A stretch of 64,000 nt of DNA from Woeseiaceae bacterium (GTDB lineage Bacteria; Pseudomonadota; Gammaproteobacteria; Steroidobacterales; Woeseiaceae), in assembly GCA_021773135.1 (NCBI GenBank), contig JAJFKP010000024.1:1-64000 (forward strand). The letters run 5' to 3'. The notes below the pieces were generated by a model. It was not told where the DNA came from and did not search any database. It saw nothing but the letters and a program-made list of their open reading frames with translations. Numbering within the stretch: the first letter of the stretch is position 1; each line of letters opens with the position of its first letter. The position numbers and the translations under genes were made by a program. Shown here in pieces: positions 22,101 to 32,417 of this stretch.

Positions 22101-22370
22101 CATGGTCGGCAGCAGGGCATCAGGACGCTCTTTCGCGATGACTCGTTCGAGAGCGGTCCAGTGTACGGGTTCGATGTAGACGGCATCCGCGGTCTCCGGA
22201 TCCGTCATGATGGTGGCCGGATTGGAGTTGACCAGAATGACCCGGTACCCCTCCTCCTTGAGTGCCTTGCACGCCTGCGCCCCGGAATAGTCAAACTCGC
22301 AAGCCTGCCCGATAATAATAGGGCCCGCGCCAATAATCAGGACGCTCTCGATGTCCGAACGTTTCGGCAC
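19146..22370 (-). CDS. carB: Carbamoyl-phosphate synthase large subunit
   Basis: Synthesises carbamoyl phosphate for pyrimidines and arginine, using ammonia channelled from CarA. It has 1074 residues with two ATP-grasp halves: [13 protein letters not shown] near residue 20 begins the first and [19 protein letters not shown] near residue 568 the second. A C-terminal methylglyoxal-synthase-like regulatory domain follows. The start is GTG at 22370 with GGTGAG upstream. The 73-base gap from carA is AT rich and may hold a secondary promoter. Confidence 0.97.
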   Translation of the reverse strand: MPKRSDIESVLIIGAGPIIIGQACEFDYSGAQACKALKEEGYRVILVNSNPATIMTDPETADAVYIEPVHWTALERVIAKERPDALLPTMGGQTGLNCALDLVREGVLDKFNVELIAASRKAIDMAEDRDLFRQAMADIGLDVPKAEIAHSLDEAIDKQQNVGYPTIIRPSFTLGGTGGGIAYNQDEFRRIVAHGLEMSPTTEVLLEESVIGWKEFEMEVVRDRNDNCIIVCSIENVDAMGVHTGDSITVAPAQTLTDKEYQRMRNASIDVLRKIGVETGGSNVQFAVNPDDGRLLVIEMNPRVSRSSALASKATGFPIAKIAAKLAIGYTLDELKNEITGGATPASFEPTIDYVVTKIPRFTFEKFPGAVDRLTTQMKSVGEVMAIGRNFQESLQKALRGMETGVDGLNEKTGIVAADEDLDALRQELRLPGADRLFYVADALRLGFDIEEVAALTGIDPWFLVQIADLVNEEAEIRSAGLAGLEESRIRQLKRKGFCDARLASLLREDESVVRKRRIDAGVRPVYKRVDTCGAEFATTTAYLYSTYEEECESLPNDTEKIMILGGGPNRIGQGIEFDYCCVHAALALREAGYETIMVNCNPETVSTDFDTSDRLYFESLTFEDVMEIIDKEKPKGVIVQYGGQTPLKLARELETAGAPIIGTSPDSIDLAEDRERFQKLVEELGLKQPPNRTARNADEALAMGSEVGYPLVVRPSYVLGGRAMEIVHREEDLAAYMNAAIGVSNDSPVLLDRFLDLAIEVDVDAICDGERVLIGGIMEHIEQAGVHSGDSGCSLPPFSLDNELQKVLIEQVVSLARGLQVVGLMNTQFAIQNNVVYLLEVNPRASRTVPFVSKATGVPLAKIAARVMVGESLEKQGFVNQRTPEYFSVKESVFPFLKFAGADPILGPEMKSTGEVMGVGRSFGEAYAKAQLASGVVLPTKGAALLSVRDRDKDGAVELANILLERGFEIVATDGTARFLAEAGVNCRRINKVREGRPHIVDMIKNGEFALMVNTTEGKQAIQESLSIRGEAVRRNVTYYTTLGAAVATCKALEHLHDGDVNRLQDLHKEAAA

Positions 22371-22443
22371 TGGTTAGCTCACCCGCCTGATTTTATATGA
22401 TATTTCACTATAAATAAGCACTATAAACTCATGTTTTGTAACG

Positions 22444-23628
22444 TTATATTGCGACAGTAGTTTGGCTCGAACTTAGTTTGTACTGGTCCATTTCACGAAT
22501 AAAACGTTCGAACAGATGTATGACATCGTGTGGGCCGGGACTGGCCTCGGGATGGCCCTGGAAGCCGTAGGCAGGCCGGTCCTTGAAGGCAATCCCTTGT
22601 AACGATCCGTCGAAAAGCGATTCGTGCGTGATCTGGATATCGTCAGGCAGGGTTGCCGGATCGACCGCGAATCCATGGTTCTGACTCGTAATCATGACCC
22701 GTCTCGATTTGAGATCCTGAACCGGATGATTCGCGCCATGATGGCCGAATTTCATTTTCATTGTCTTTGCGCCGGCGGCAAGTGCGAGCAACTGGTAACC
22801 CAGGCAGATGCCAAACAGGGGTACAGCGGTTTCGAGAATTTCCTGTATTGCTGCTATCGCATAGTCACAGGGCTCAGGATCGCCGGGCCCGTTTGCCAGG
22901 AAGACGCCGTCCGGTGCCATCGCCAGCACTTCGGCAGCGGGCATGGTTGCCGGTACAACCGTCATCCGACACTCCAGGTCTGACAGTATGCGCAATATAT
23001 TTCGTTTAATGCCAAAGTCGTAAGCAACCACGTGGTAAGGGGCAATTCGCCGGCTCATGATGCGATTTCGGTCACCGAAATGAGTCCCGTGACACCACTG
23101 ATAAGGCTCGTCGGTGCTGACGAACTTTGCGAGATCCATGCCGGCAATACCTGGAAATTTGTTGGCATGCTGAACGGCGACTTCCGGATCGATTTCCCCC
23201 GTCATGATGCAACCTGACTGCGCCCCGGTTTCGCGCAGTATACGGGTCAGCTTGCGGGTATCGATTTCTGCAATTGCAACGGTATTCCCGCGCGCCAGGA
23301 AATCCGAAAAACTGCGTTCGTTTCGCCAGCTGCTGGCAATCATCGAGGCATCGCGGATCACCAGCCCGGAAGCCTGCACCCGCGACGACTCCATGTCGTC
23401 GCTGTTGGTCCCGGTGTTGCCGATATGGGGATAGGTCAGCGTAACAATCTGACGACAGTAAGACGGATCCGTCAGGATTTCCTGGTAGCCGGTCATCGCC
23501 GTATTGAAGACGACCTCGCCGATCGTCTTGCCTTCGGCGCCGACAGAAACGCCGCGGAAGATCGTTCCGTCTTGCAAAGCCAGAACAGCGGGCGTTCTCA
23601 AGCAGCTTTCCTTCTGATGCAGCGGCAT
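22444..23628 (-). CDS. carA: Carbamoyl-phosphate synthase small subunit
   Basis: Glutaminase subunit that supplies ammonia to CarB. The class I amidotransferase triad is visible: Cys275 in FGICLGYQ, with His359 and Glu361 in [11 protein letters not shown]. Length is 394 residues, slightly longer than E. coli CarA (382), with a short N-terminal extension before [10 protein letters not shown]. It follows dnaJ after a terminator hairpin. In Pseudomonas dapB sits in that gap; here it is missing. Confidence 0.97.
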   Translation of the reverse strand: MPLHQKESCLRTPAVLALQDGTIFRGVSVGAEGKTIGEVVFNTAMTGYQEILTDPSYCRQIVTLTYPHIGNTGTNSDDMESSRVQASGLVIRDASMIASSWRNERSFSDFLARGNTVAIAEIDTRKLTRILRETGAQSGCIMTGEIDPEVAVQHANKFPGIAGMDLAKFVSTDEPYQWCHGTHFGDRNRIMSRRIAPYHVVAYDFGIKRNILRILSDLECRMTVVPATMPAAEVLAMAPDGVFLANGPGDPEPCDYAIAAIQEILETAVPLFGICLGYQLLALAAGAKTMKMKFGHHGANHPVQDLKSRRVMITSQNHGFAVDPATLPDDIQITHESLFDGSLQGIAFKDRPAYGFQGHPEASPGPHDVIHLFERFIREMDQYKLSSSQTTVAI

Positions 23629-23662
23629 GAAGCCGGTTTACGCGTACATTAGATGCACAAAA

Positions 23663-23684
23663 GCGGAAGGACATTGCCTTCCGC
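23663..23684 (-). terminator. Rho-independent terminator after dnaJ
   Basis: An 8-base perfect stem GCGGAAGG/CCTTCCGC with a 6-base loop, followed on the minus strand by TTTT. It lies between the dnaJ stop and the carA start and probably separates the heat-shock transcript from carAB. Confidence 0.75.
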
Positions 23685-23764
23685 TCTGGGTACGCCGGAC
23701 TCCCGGCGACCCGGCTTAGTTTACTCAAGCCGACCGAGATCCGCTAGCTGAATTTCGGGTTTCT

Positions 23765-24895
23765 CTAATTGCTGATCTTGTCAAAGAATCGCTTAACGGT
23801 GTCCAGCCAGCCGCCGGCACGCGGGTTATGGCGATCACCGCCTGCGCTTACAGACTCTTCGAAGCGGCGCAGCAGCGATTCCTGATCGTCTGTCAGGTTA
23901 ACTGGTGTTTCTACCGCGACACGCGCAAACAGATCCCCGGTACGGTGATCCCGGACCGTCGCCACACCCTTACCTCGCAAGCGGAATATCTTGCCTGACT
24001 GTGTTCCGGCCGGGACTTTGAGCGAAACGTGCCCATCCAGAGTCGGCAACTGTACCTCTCCACCGAGTGTGGCCGTGGCAAAACTGATCGGCACCTCGCA
24101 GGACAGATCGGCGCCATCCCGATCAAATATCTTGTGCGGCTCTACCCGAATCTCGACATAGAGATCGCCGGCAGGCCCGCCATTTCGACCAGCCTCTCCT
24201 TCGCCGGACAGGCGAATACGATCACCCTGATCGACTCCGGCAGGAACTTTTACATTAAGCGTTTTGGTTTTCGAGATGCGTCCACGTCCATGACAACCGG
24301 AACACGGGTCGGATATGACCGTTCCAGCGCCCTTGCAGGCAGGACAGGTCTGCTGTATCGAAAAGAACCCTTGCTGCATGCGCACCTGGCCGGCCCCTGC
24401 ACAGGTCGTACATTTAACCGGTTCAGAACCCTTCTTCGCGCCGCTGCCGTCGCATTTATCGCAGGCTACCTGGGTCGGTACATCAATCGTGACAGAGTCG
24501 CCGCGAACCGCTTTTTCCAGATCCAGCTTTAATTCGTAGCCCAGGTCGGCACCGCGGAATACCTGGCTGGCCCCACGACGACCACCGCCGCCGAAGATGT
24601 CACCGAAGACGTCTCCAAATATGTCGCCGAAGCCCTCCGCACCAAATCCCCCACCGGCGCCAGCGTTGCCGCTGACACCGTCATGTCCGAAGCGGTCATA
24701 CGCAGCGCGCCTGTCGCCGTCCTTCAGGATTTCGTAGGCTTCCTTGGCCTCCTTGAATTTTTCCTCGGCACCGGAATCGTCGGAATTGCGGTCGGGATGA
24801 AATTTCATGGCAAGTCGTCTGTAGGACTTCTTTATTTCAACTGCGGACGCGTCCTTGCCAACGCCGAGAATTTCGTAGTAGTCACGCTTAGCCAT
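23765..24895 (-). CDS. dnaJ: Chaperone protein DnaJ
   Basis: Type I Hsp40 that delivers substrates to DnaK and stimulates its ATPase. The N-terminal J domain contains HPDRN, and a Gly/Phe-rich linker follows. There are four CxxCxGxG zinc repeats ([32 protein letters not shown]), then the C-terminal substrate domain. The length of 376 residues equals E. coli DnaJ. It follows dnaK after a palindrome. Confidence 0.98.
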   Translation of the reverse strand: MAKRDYYEILGVGKDASAVEIKKSYRRLAMKFHPDRNSDDSGAEEKFKEAKEAYEILKDGDRRAAYDRFGHDGVSGNAGAGGGFGAEGFGDIFGDVFGDIFGGGGRRGASQVFRGADLGYELKLDLEKAVRGDSVTIDVPTQVACDKCDGSGAKKGSEPVKCTTCAGAGQVRMQQGFFSIQQTCPACKGAGTVISDPCSGCHGRGRISKTKTLNVKVPAGVDQGDRIRLSGEGEAGRNGGPAGDLYVEIRVEPHKIFDRDGADLSCEVPISFATATLGGEVQLPTLDGHVSLKVPAGTQSGKIFRLRGKGVATVRDHRTGDLFARVAVETPVNLTDDQESLLRRFEESVSAGGDRHNPRAGGWLDTVKRFFDKISN

Positions 24896-24915
24896 ATAGC
24901 ACGCTTGTATTTAGA

Positions 24916-24941
24916 ATCGGGCGTCGCATGCGACGCCCGAT
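24916..24941 (-). terminator. Palindrome between dnaK and dnaJ
   Basis: A perfect 26-base palindrome centred on GCATGC (arms ATCGGGCGTCGCA). It lacks a strong T run on the minus strand, so it may be a partial terminator or an mRNA-stabilising hairpin that lowers dnaJ relative to dnaK. Confidence 0.5.
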
Positions 24942-24964
24942 ATATTACCTTCTGACTTCAAATT

Positions 24965-26893
24965 CTAGTCAGCTTTGGACTTTTCGTCGCCGTCGACTTC
25001 CTCAAATTCGGCATCGACCACGTCATCGTTGCCGCTTTCGCCGCCTCCGGCATCCTCGGCACCATCTTCAGGCGCCTGCTCAGCATAGAGCTTTTGTGCC
25101 ACGGCTGCCGAGGCCTCTGCCAACGCCGCCGTCTTGGCCTCAATAGCCTCTTTGTCGCCGTCGTCCAAAACTGCCTTCAGATCGGAAACCGCGTTTTCGA
25201 CCGCCAGACGCTCCTCGCCGCTGACTTTTTCACCGGCGTCACTCAGCGTCTTCTCAGCAGCATGAATCAACCCATCAGCCTGATTTCGAGCGTCAATTCG
25301 TTCACGAAACTTCTTGTCTTCTTCAGCATGACTCTCGGCATCGGCAACCATCTTTTCAATTTCATCTTCAGACAGGCCGCTGGAAGCCTTAATTACGATG
25401 TTTTGACTCTTTCCAGTCGCCTTGTCTTTGGCCGACACGTTGAGAATGCCATTCGCATCGATATCGAATTGAACCTCAATCTGCGGCAAACCGCGGGGCG
25501 CCGGTGGGATATCCGTCAAATCGAATCGACCAAGCGACTTGTTGTCATGAGCTCGCTGGCGTTCACCTTGTAACACATGAATCGTCACCGCCGTCTGATT
25601 ATCCGCAGCGGTAGAAAAAACCTGCGTTTCGTTGGCAGGAATGGTTGTGTTCTTACCGATGAGCGATGTCATGACCTCACCCTGCGTCTCGATTCCGAGC
25701 GACAGCGGAGTCACGTCCAGCAACAACACATCTTTCACATCGCCAGCCAGGACCCCACCCTGGATTGCTGCACCAACCGCAACCGCCTCGTCAGGGTTGA
25801 CGTCTCGCCGCGGTTCTTTACCGAAGAAGTTCTGCACTTCTTCCTGCACCTTCGGCATACGCGTCTGGCCGCCAACCAGAATGACATCGTCAATCTCGTT
25901 AACTTTAAGACCTGCATCTGTCAATGCTGTGCGACAGGGTTCGATGGTCCGCGACACCAGTTCATCAACCAGTGACTCGAGCTTGGCGCGCGTCAATTTG
26001 ATATTGAGGTGCTTGGGACCGGTTGAATCCGCAGTGATGTATGGCAGATTCACTTCCGTTTGCTGCTGTGTCGACAATTCAATCTTCGCTTTCTCTGCTG
26101 CTTCCTTTAATCGCTGCATCGCAAGCGGATCCTGTGTGATATCGACGCCGCTTTCCTTCTGGAATTCTGACGTCAGGTATTCGATAACGCGCATATCGAA
26201 GTCTTCACCACCAAGAAATGTATCGCCGTTCGTTGCAAGCACTTCAAACTGATGCTCGCCGTCAACCTCGGCAATCTCGATGACCGAGATGTCGAACGTG
26301 CCGCCACCGAGGTCAAACACGGCGATTTTGGCATCGCCGCGTTTCTTGTCCATGCCGTAGGCAAGCGCGGCCGCTGTTGGCTCATTGATAATGCGCTTGA
26401 CATCAAGCCCGGCAATCTTGCCAGCGTCTTTTGTCGCCTGGCGCTGCGAATCGTTGAAGTATGCCGGCACGGTTACGACCGCCTCAGTAACGGCCTCACC
26501 GAGGTAGTCCTCTGCAGTCTTTTTCATTTTCATCAGGACGCGTGCGGAGATCTCGGGAGGCGCCATGGCTTTGCCATTCGCCTCCACCCATGCATCACCA
26601 TTTTCTGCAGCCACGATCTTGTAGGGCACCATGTCGATATCCCGTTGCACGACCTCATCTTCAAATCGGCGCCCAATCAACCGCTTGACGGCGTGCAGGG
26701 TGTTACTCGGATTTGTAACCGCCTGACGTTTGGCCGATTGACCAACAAGAACCTCACCGTCCTTGCTGAACGCGACGATAGATGGCGTTGTCCGGTCTCC
26801 CTCGCTGTTCTCGATCACGCGGGGCTTATCACCCTCCATGACAGCGACGCAGGAGTTGGTGGTACCCAGATCGATACCAATAACTTTACCCAT
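24965..26893 (-). CDS. dnaK: Chaperone protein DnaK (Hsp70)
   Basis: ATP-dependent Hsp70 chaperone. The N-terminal [30 protein letters not shown] and [11 protein letters not shown] motifs define the ATPase domain. The linker [16 protein letters not shown] leads to the peptide-binding domain, and an acidic C-terminal tail ends DEKSKAD. Length is 642 residues. It has its own sigma-32-like promoter 40-70 bases upstream. Confidence 0.98.
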   Translation of the reverse strand: MGKVIGIDLGTTNSCVAVMEGDKPRVIENSEGDRTTPSIVAFSKDGEVLVGQSAKRQAVTNPSNTLHAVKRLIGRRFEDEVVQRDIDMVPYKIVAAENGDAWVEANGKAMAPPEISARVLMKMKKTAEDYLGEAVTEAVVTVPAYFNDSQRQATKDAGKIAGLDVKRIINEPTAAALAYGMDKKRGDAKIAVFDLGGGTFDISVIEIAEVDGEHQFEVLATNGDTFLGGEDFDMRVIEYLTSEFQKESGVDITQDPLAMQRLKEAAEKAKIELSTQQQTEVNLPYITADSTGPKHLNIKLTRAKLESLVDELVSRTIEPCRTALTDAGLKVNEIDDVILVGGQTRMPKVQEEVQNFFGKEPRRDVNPDEAVAVGAAIQGGVLAGDVKDVLLLDVTPLSLGIETQGEVMTSLIGKNTTIPANETQVFSTAADNQTAVTIHVLQGERQRAHDNKSLGRFDLTDIPPAPRGLPQIEVQFDIDANGILNVSAKDKATGKSQNIVIKASSGLSEDEIEKMVADAESHAEEDKKFRERIDARNQADGLIHAAEKTLSDAGEKVSGEERLAVENAVSDLKAVLDDGDKEAIEAKTAALAEASAAVAQKLYAEQAPEDGAEDAGGGESGNDDVVDAEFEEVDGDEKSKAD

Positions 26894-26936
26894 GATTTAA
26901 GTACTCCAATTCCAGTTAAATTCAAACTAGCCAATT

Positions 26937-26963
26937 AGTGGGGCCAGCAAACAGCGATTCAAG
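26937..26963 (-). promoter_or_regulatory. Sigma-32 (heat-shock) promoter of dnaK
   Basis: On the minus strand CTTGAA, a 14-base spacer and CCCCACT lie about 44-70 bases upstream of the dnaK start. This closely matches the RpoH consensus (CTTGAAA, 11-16 bases, CCCCATNT). It implies dnaK can be induced separately from grpE. Confidence 0.75.
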
Positions 26964-26991
26964 CGACATCGCGAGCATTTTTGTGACTAAT

Positions 26992-27528
26992 TTATTGCGG
27001 CTCCGAAGCGACGACCACTCGGGCCGGTCGCAGCAGGCGGCCATTAAGTGCGTAGCCCTTCTGAAATACGTTCAAAACTGTGCCAGGCTCTGCTTCAGCT
27101 GACGGCTGCATGGTCATAGCCTCGTGCACGGCGGGGTCAAACGGCTCGCCATGCGGGTCCAGTTCCTCAACATCAAATCGCGACAGAACAGACTGCAACA
27201 ATTTCAAGGTCGCCTCACTGCCTTCTTTCATGCTCTCGACGCTGACATCGTCATCAGTGCCCAGCGCCATCTCCAGACTGTCGCAAACGGACAAAAGCTC
27301 GGTGGCGAATCGCTCAAGCGCGAATTTATGCGCTTTTTCGATATCCCGCGCAGCGCGCTTGCGGACATTTTCCATTTCTGCAGCGGTGCGCAAATACTTG
27401 TCCCAATTCTCATCTGCTTTCGCCTGCAGCGCCCGCAACTCGTCATCATCGGTCTGTGGTTCACCCGCCTCGTCAGCTGCAGCATCCGTGATGATGTCTT
27501 CATCATCACGCTCTGGCTCTGAATTCAT
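26992..27528 (-). CDS. grpE: Nucleotide exchange factor GrpE
   Basis: Releases ADP from DnaK. The acidic N-terminal tail is followed by a long helix (about residues 28-90, with ENVRKRAARDIEKAHKFALE) and the beta domain with family residues HEAM and VLNVFQKGYALNGRLLRPARVVV. Length is 178 residues. An AGAGG site precedes the ATG, and a sigma-32-like promoter lies about 70 bases upstream. It is between hrcA and dnaK. Confidence 0.96.
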   Translation of the reverse strand: MNSEPERDDEDIITDAAADEAGEPQTDDDELRALQAKADENWDKYLRTAAEMENVRKRAARDIEKAHKFALERFATELLSVCDSLEMALGTDDDVSVESMKEGSEATLKLLQSVLSRFDVEELDPHGEPFDPAVHEAMTMQPSAEAEPGTVLNVFQKGYALNGRLLRPARVVVASEPQ

Positions 27529-27592
27529 TCCTCTGCTCCAAAAAATTTATGCCGCCCCAGCCACCTGGCCGAGTGGATTTAAGAATGCGGGA

Positions 27593-27623
27593 ATTGTGGG
27601 ACTCCGCCAGCAAATATCAAGGG
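27593..27623 (-). promoter_or_regulatory. Sigma-32 (heat-shock) promoter of grpE
   Basis: The minus strand reads CCCTTGAT, then about 14 bases, then TCCCACAAT, 65-95 bases upstream of the grpE ATG. The -35 resembles the E. coli dnaK P1 promoter (CCCTTGATG). It lies in the gap after hrcA. Confidence 0.65.
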
Positions 27624-27661
27624 TTTATCTGAATATATCGTCCCGGAACGTACGATACGTG

Positions 27662-28723
27662 TCACTTGCCCTGCGATTTGAGCGCTGATTCGAGCAATCG
27701 GGCGGTGATGTCGACGATGGGAACCACCCTATCGTAGGCCATACGCGTCGGGCCGATTACGCCCAGGACGCCGACGTGGTCGTCGTCAAGGTGGTAGGGC
27801 GCAGTCACAATACTGCAGTCATCGAGAATCTTGTACCCGGATTCATTACCTATGAAGACCTGGACGCCGTCGGCATCAATGCTTTTGTCGAGCAGGGAGA
27901 GCATGAATCGTTTGCGCGAAAACGTATCAAATAGCCGGCGCAGGGTCTCCACGTCGGACATTTCCGCAAAATCCATCAGCTTCGTTTCGCCTGACAGGAC
28001 GAATTCCTCTTTTGGTTCCGCGGCGTCTTTCATCGCCGACTGGGCTACCGAAATTATGTCGAGCATGGCCTGGTTCATCGTGTCGCGTGTTTCTTCCAGG
28101 TCCTCGATCAGCCGTTTGCGAATTTGTTCCAGATCGACGCCAACGTAATTGGTATTGATGTAGTTTGCGGCGCGCTGCAGCTCGTCGCGTGTGTAGGGTT
28201 TTTCCGTATGCAATACACGGTTTTGCACTTCGCGGTCATTGATGACGAGAATTGCCAGAACGCGGTTCTCTGATAAAGACAGGAACTCGATTTGCCTGAG
28301 AACCGCTCGCTGCCCTTTGGGGACCGTCACCACGCCGGCCAGGCTGGTTACATCGGACAGCATGCCCGAGACTGAATCGAGCAGCGAACCGGGGTTGTCT
28401 GCCTGGCCCACAAGCTGCGTTTTCAGGCGGTCGATATCTGCCTGCTTTGGCGTTTTGTAACGGATTAACGAATCGACAAACAGACGGTAACCCTGTGCGG
28501 TTGGCACTCTGCCAGCAGAAGTGTGCGGTGCTGCGATCAGTCCCATTTCTTCCAGATCAGACATAACATTACGGATTGTTGCCGGGCTCAATTCGATTCC
28601 GGGATTGCGCGCCAGAGTCCTGCTGCCGACCGGCTGGCCGTCCTGAATAAAGCGCTGGATCAGCACTTTCAGCAAATGCTGGGCGCGTTCGTTGGGGAGC
28701 TTAGAAACTGATTCCGTTGACAT
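27662..28723 (-). CDS. hrcA: Heat-inducible transcription repressor HrcA
   Basis: DNA-binding repressor of class I heat-shock genes that acts at CIRCE operators. An N-terminal winged helix is followed by the signature SPATIRNVMSDLEEMGLIAAPHTSAGRVPTAQGYR (seen in two parts), and the C-terminal domain ends near residue 353. I chose the ATG at 28723 (MSTESVSKLPNE); the frame extends upstream without family similarity. No CIRCE sequence is seen before hrcA, grpE or dnaK, so its targets probably lie elsewhere. Confidence 0.94.
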   Translation of the reverse strand: MSTESVSKLPNERAQHLLKVLIQRFIQDGQPVGSRTLARNPGIELSPATIRNVMSDLEEMGLIAAPHTSAGRVPTAQGYRLFVDSLIRYKTPKQADIDRLKTQLVGQADNPGSLLDSVSGMLSDVTSLAGVVTVPKGQRAVLRQIEFLSLSENRVLAILVINDREVQNRVLHTEKPYTRDELQRAANYINTNYVGVDLEQIRKRLIEDLEETRDTMNQAMLDIISVAQSAMKDAAEPKEEFVLSGETKLMDFAEMSDVETLRRLFDTFSRKRFMLSLLDKSIDADGVQVFIGNESGYKILDDCSIVTAPYHLDDDHVGVLGVIGPTRMAYDRVVPIVDITARLLESALKSQGK

Positions 28724-28883
28724 TTGCACAGTTACGAGAAATGGGCAGCTAACACGGTATGGTAGGGTGAACCAAAAAGCTAGCAACGGGTTGGCGATGG
28801 GTCAAGGGTTTGTAACAATCGCAGTCCCTGTTTGACTGTAGCCCCACCGAATTACATTTTTTTGCGGAGAGTTCCGGCTCTGT

Positions 28884-29780
28884 ATGACCAATCAATTCAG
28901 AAAGGTAGCCCTTGTCGGGCTGTATGCCGACGCGCGTGTCGCCGAACCGATGCGAATGATATCGGAATACCTTTCAAACGCTGGCATAGACGTAATGGCC
29001 GAAGCGGCCTACGCAGAAAGCCTGTCCGCCAGGGTGGTCGATACCGACACTCTGACGAGCGAGGCTGATCTTATTATTGCCGTCGGCGGAGACGGCACCA
29101 TGCTGCACGCTGCGTCAATGACGAAAGATGTCCAGGTGCCATTGCTGGGCGTCAACCGTGGCCGGCTTGGTTTTCTCTCAGACGTTACACCGGATGAGAT
29201 GCTGCAAAGTCTCGACCAGATATTCAGTGGCAATTTTTCAATGGAGGCCCGGCTCCGGCTCACTGCGACCATCGTCAGGCAAGAGGCTGACAACGACAGT
29301 GAACTCGCGCTCAATGACGTCGTCCTGCAGCGCAGGGATACCGGTCGAATTCTTGATTTCGAGACCCGGATAAACGGCAACTATGTCAATACCCATATGG
29401 CTGACGGGCTGATTGTGGCAACACCGACCGGTTCGACCGCCTATGCCCTGAGTTGCGGCGGCCCGATTATCGAGCCACAGCTTGGTGCCGTGGTTGTCGT
29501 GCCAATATGCCCGCACACGCTCAGCGACAGACCGGTCGTCATTCCGGCTGAACAGGACATTGAAGTAACGTTGTTGCCACGTGACGGCACCCAGGCCGAG
29601 ATCAGCGTGGACGGGCACTCCATGGGTGCATTCAATACTGGCGACACGCTGCGAATCAAGGCAGCAGCTAACCCGGCCAGGCTGATTCACCCCCCGGGTT
29701 ATGACTATTACGAGATACTTCGTTCGAAACTCCACTGGGGCCGGGACAGCCGGATTCGAAACCTTGGGAGCACAGAATAG
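28884..29780 (+). CDS. nadK: NAD kinase
   Basis: Phosphorylates NAD to NADP. The diagnostic GGDGTML motif is near residue 68, and TPTGSTAYALSCGGPI is near residue 178. Length is 298 residues. The gene is divergent from hrcA and its stop is immediately followed by the recN GTG, so the two are probably co-transcribed. Confidence 0.97.
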   Translation: MTNQFRKVALVGLYADARVAEPMRMISEYLSNAGIDVMAEAAYAESLSARVVDTDTLTSEADLIIAVGGDGTMLHAASMTKDVQVPLLGVNRGRLGFLSDVTPDEMLQSLDQIFSGNFSMEARLRLTATIVRQEADNDSELALNDVVLQRRDTGRILDFETRINGNYVNTHMADGLIVATPTGSTAYALSCGGPIIEPQLGAVVVVPICPHTLSDRPVVIPAEQDIEVTLLPRDGTQAEISVDGHSMGAFNTGDTLRIKAAANPARLIHPPGYDYYEILRSKLHWGRDSRIRNLGSTE

Positions 29781-31478
29781 GTGCTGACGAATATTCAGGT
29801 CAGGAATTTCGCAATTATTGATGCGGTCGAGATTGAATTCGGCGCCGGGATGACGGTTCTAACCGGCGAGACCGGTGCCGGCAAGTCTATCCTGGTGGAT
29901 TCACTGGGTTTCGTCCTGGGTGAGCGCGGTAACAGCGGGCTCGTGCGCACTGGCGCTAAAAGGGCCGAATTCACGGCTGAATTCGATCTTGCCAAATTAC
30001 CGGCGGCGCGCGAGTGGCTCGAGGAACAAATGCTCGACCAGGACGACGAGTGCAATTTACGACGCGTCATTGGCACCGACGGTCGATCACGAGCCTTTAT
30101 TAATGGCAACAGCGTTCCCTTACAGAGTCTCAAGACGTTGGGCGAAATGCTCCTGGATATTCACGGCCAGCATTTTCACCAGTCTCTTGCACGCCGCGAT
30201 GTACAGCGAAACGTACTCGACTATTGCGGCGGTCTGACCGATTTGTCCGCTGCAACCAGCAATGCGTTCAACGAATGGAGCACGCTTGCAGAACAGCTAA
30301 TTGAACTGGAGTCTGCAGACAACGACAGAAGCTCGCGCCTCGAACTGCTGCGTTTCCAGCTTGGCGAAATGGACACTCTGGATTTGCAGCCGGGCGAATA
30401 CGAGGCGCTGTCGCTGGAACGCAGCAAGTTGCAGAACAGCGGCAGACTGGCGGAAGGCGTTAGCCTCACTTTGCAGCGACTTTATGATGCCGACGAGGGA
30501 AACGCTCAGTCCCTGCTGGCAGAGGCAACACAGACGATTGAAAGTCTTGCAGCGATGGATACCACGCTGGCATCGACCTTGAGTATTCTCCAGGAAGCCA
30601 CAATTCATGTTTCCGAAGCCGCCGAAAACCTGCGCCGCTACGGCGACTCGCTCGACATGGACCCTGCCCGGCAAAATTGGGTCGAGGAACGGCTCGACGC
30701 GATTGTCAATATCGCCCGGAAGCATAAAATCGAGCCGGAAGAAATTTACGACCTGCACAGCCGGTTGAGTAAACAGCTGGATGATCTGCTGCATGTCGAA
30801 GAACGTGGCGCTGAACTACAACAGGCCGTAAGCGCGGCAGAAAAAAAGTTTCGCAGTTCGGCCGGAAAATTATCAGCCGGGCGCAAGAAAGCCGGCAAAG
30901 CATTCTCGACGGCGGTGACCGCCGCCATGTCAGGATTGGGCATGCCCGGTGGCGTTTTTGAAGTCAGCATCAAGCCGCGCGATACGGGTGATGCGCGCGC
31001 GAACGGTCTTGATATCGTCGAATACCTGATTAGTGCTAATCCGGGCCAGAAACCCATGCCACTATCCAAAGTTGCCTCAGGTGGCGAATTGTCGCGAATG
31101 AGTCTTGCCATTCAGGTGATCGCGAGCGATGGCAGCGCTATTCCCACCATGGTTTTCGACGAAGTGGACAGCGGCGTCGGTGGCGGTGTCGCTGAGATGG
31201 TGGGTCTGCGTTTACGGGAAATCGGGCAGTCCCGCCAGGTTTTCTGCGTGACACATTTGCCCCAGGTTGCGAGCCTTGGCGACAATCATTTCCGAATCGC
31301 GAAGCTTACGGATGGCACGACAACGAAAACCTCGATTGCAAAATTATCCAAGGACGAACGTGTCGAGGAGATTGCGCGTATGTTGGGCGGCGTTGAAATC
31401 ACTCAACGCAGCCGTGACCACGCTGCCGAAATGCTTGATCTGGATCGTCTGAACCGGACGCGCAATAAAACCGCGTGA
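29781..31478 (+). CDS. recN: DNA repair protein RecN
   Basis: SMC-like ATPase for double-strand break repair. Walker A GETGAGKSIL is near residue 29, a central coiled coil spans about 150-350, and the ABC signature VASGGELSRMSLA and Walker B MVFDEVDSGVGG lie near residues 430-470. It has 565 residues and a GTG start directly abutting nadK. No obvious LexA box lies in front, and recN may be read from the nadK promoter. Confidence 0.97.
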   Translation: MLTNIQVRNFAIIDAVEIEFGAGMTVLTGETGAGKSILVDSLGFVLGERGNSGLVRTGAKRAEFTAEFDLAKLPAAREWLEEQMLDQDDECNLRRVIGTDGRSRAFINGNSVPLQSLKTLGEMLLDIHGQHFHQSLARRDVQRNVLDYCGGLTDLSAATSNAFNEWSTLAEQLIELESADNDRSSRLELLRFQLGEMDTLDLQPGEYEALSLERSKLQNSGRLAEGVSLTLQRLYDADEGNAQSLLAEATQTIESLAAMDTTLASTLSILQEATIHVSEAAENLRRYGDSLDMDPARQNWVEERLDAIVNIARKHKIEPEEIYDLHSRLSKQLDDLLHVEERGAELQQAVSAAEKKFRSSAGKLSAGRKKAGKAFSTAVTAAMSGLGMPGGVFEVSIKPRDTGDARANGLDIVEYLISANPGQKPMPLSKVASGGELSRMSLAIQVIASDGSAIPTMVFDEVDSGVGGGVAEMVGLRLREIGQSRQVFCVTHLPQVASLGDNHFRIAKLTDGTTTKTSIAKLSKDERVEEIARMLGGVEITQRSRDHAAEMLDLDRLNRTRNKTA

Positions 31479-31493
31479 GCAAAGCCGGTTGCC

Positions 31494-31928
31494 TCAGGCG
31501 CCGTCCTTGTCCTTCTTCAAGGGCCGTACGTACAGCACCAGGTTGTGGTCGACCAGCTCGTAGCCGTACTCTGTGGCAATTCGCTTCTGAATTTCTTCGA
31601 TGTCGTCGTTGATGAACTCCACGACGTCACCGGTTTCAATACAGACCATGTGATCATGGTGATCACCGCTGTCCAGCTCAAATATGGAATGGCCGCCTTC
31701 GAAATTGTGGCGAATAACGAGACCGGCAGCCTCGAACTGAGTGAGCACCCGGTAAACAGTGGCCAGGCCAATATCTTCGCCCGTATCGAGTAATTCGCGG
31801 TAAATATCCTCCGCACTCATATGTCGAAGCGTATTGGTTTCGAGAATTTCCAGAATTTTCAACCGCGGTAGCGTGACTTTCAGACCGGCCTTACGCAATT
31901 CCTGACGCTGTAACATCTTCTGACTCAC
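31494..31928 (-). CDS. fur: Ferric uptake regulator Fur
   Basis: Fe2+-sensing repressor of iron-uptake genes. The N-terminal winged helix includes KVTLPRLKILEIL and AEDIYRELLDTGEDIGLATVYRVLTQF; the metal-binding region has GDHHDHMVC and GDVVEF. It has 144 residues and lacks the His/Cys-rich C-terminal tail found in E. coli Fur, as in many non-enteric Fur proteins. It is convergent with recN and divergent from bamE. Confidence 0.97.
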   Translation of the reverse strand: MSQKMLQRQELRKAGLKVTLPRLKILEILETNTLRHMSAEDIYRELLDTGEDIGLATVYRVLTQFEAAGLVIRHNFEGGHSIFELDSGDHHDHMVCIETGDVVEFINDDIEEIQKRIATEYGYELVDHNLVLYVRPLKKDKDGA

Positions 31929-32090
31929 TCTGCCAATGGGGGAAAGAATATGCGGCGGCTACCGCGGCGCGTGACAAGTCGGTATCATGCGCCGCTATTA
32001 TGACCCAGTTACAGCAGTGGCTCCACTGGGGTTTATCGTGCGATATTCAAAAAACGCACGAATCACACACTTCATTGTCAATCCTAAATC

Positions 32091-32417
32091 ATGCGTAAAA
32101 GCCTGCTCTTAATGATGTTTCTATCAGTTAGCCTGCTGGCTGGCGGCTGTGTATACCAGGCGGCGCTTTCGCAGGGAAATCTTCTCGATCAGGAAGACAT
32201 CGACCAGGTAGAGGTCGGCATGACGCGCGGACAGATTCGCTTTCTTCTGGGTACGCCGATGATTGATGACCCGTTTCACGAAGATCGCTGGGATTACATT
32301 TATTTCTTGCGGATCGGCCGGGAAAAAGCGTCGTTTAAACGCTGGGTCTCCATTCTGTTTGACGGCGAGAACGTCGTTGAAATTCGTAAAGATCAGGAAT
32401 TGCGCGAAGACCTTTAG
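32091..32417 (+). CDS. bamE: Outer membrane protein assembly factor BamE (SmpA/OmlA)
   Basis: Lipoprotein of the BAM complex that inserts beta-barrel proteins in the outer membrane. The lipobox LLAGGC is at residues 16-21, and the family motifs VEVGMTRGQIRFLLGTPMIDDPFHEDRWDYIY follow (seen in parts). Length is 108 residues. It is divergent from fur, a widely conserved arrangement, and its stop overlaps the rnfH stop. Confidence 0.95.
   Translation: MRKSLLLMMFLSVSLLAGGCVYQAALSQGNLLDQEDIDQVEVGMTRGQIRFLLGTPMIDDPFHEDRWDYIYFLRIGREKASFKRWVSILFDGENVVEIRKDQELREDL

Noticed and set aside
22371-22443. ArgR or pyrimidine operator between carA and carB
   Set aside because: The AT-rich gap has two TTTATAGTG copies, but I could not match a palindrome to a known operator with confidence.
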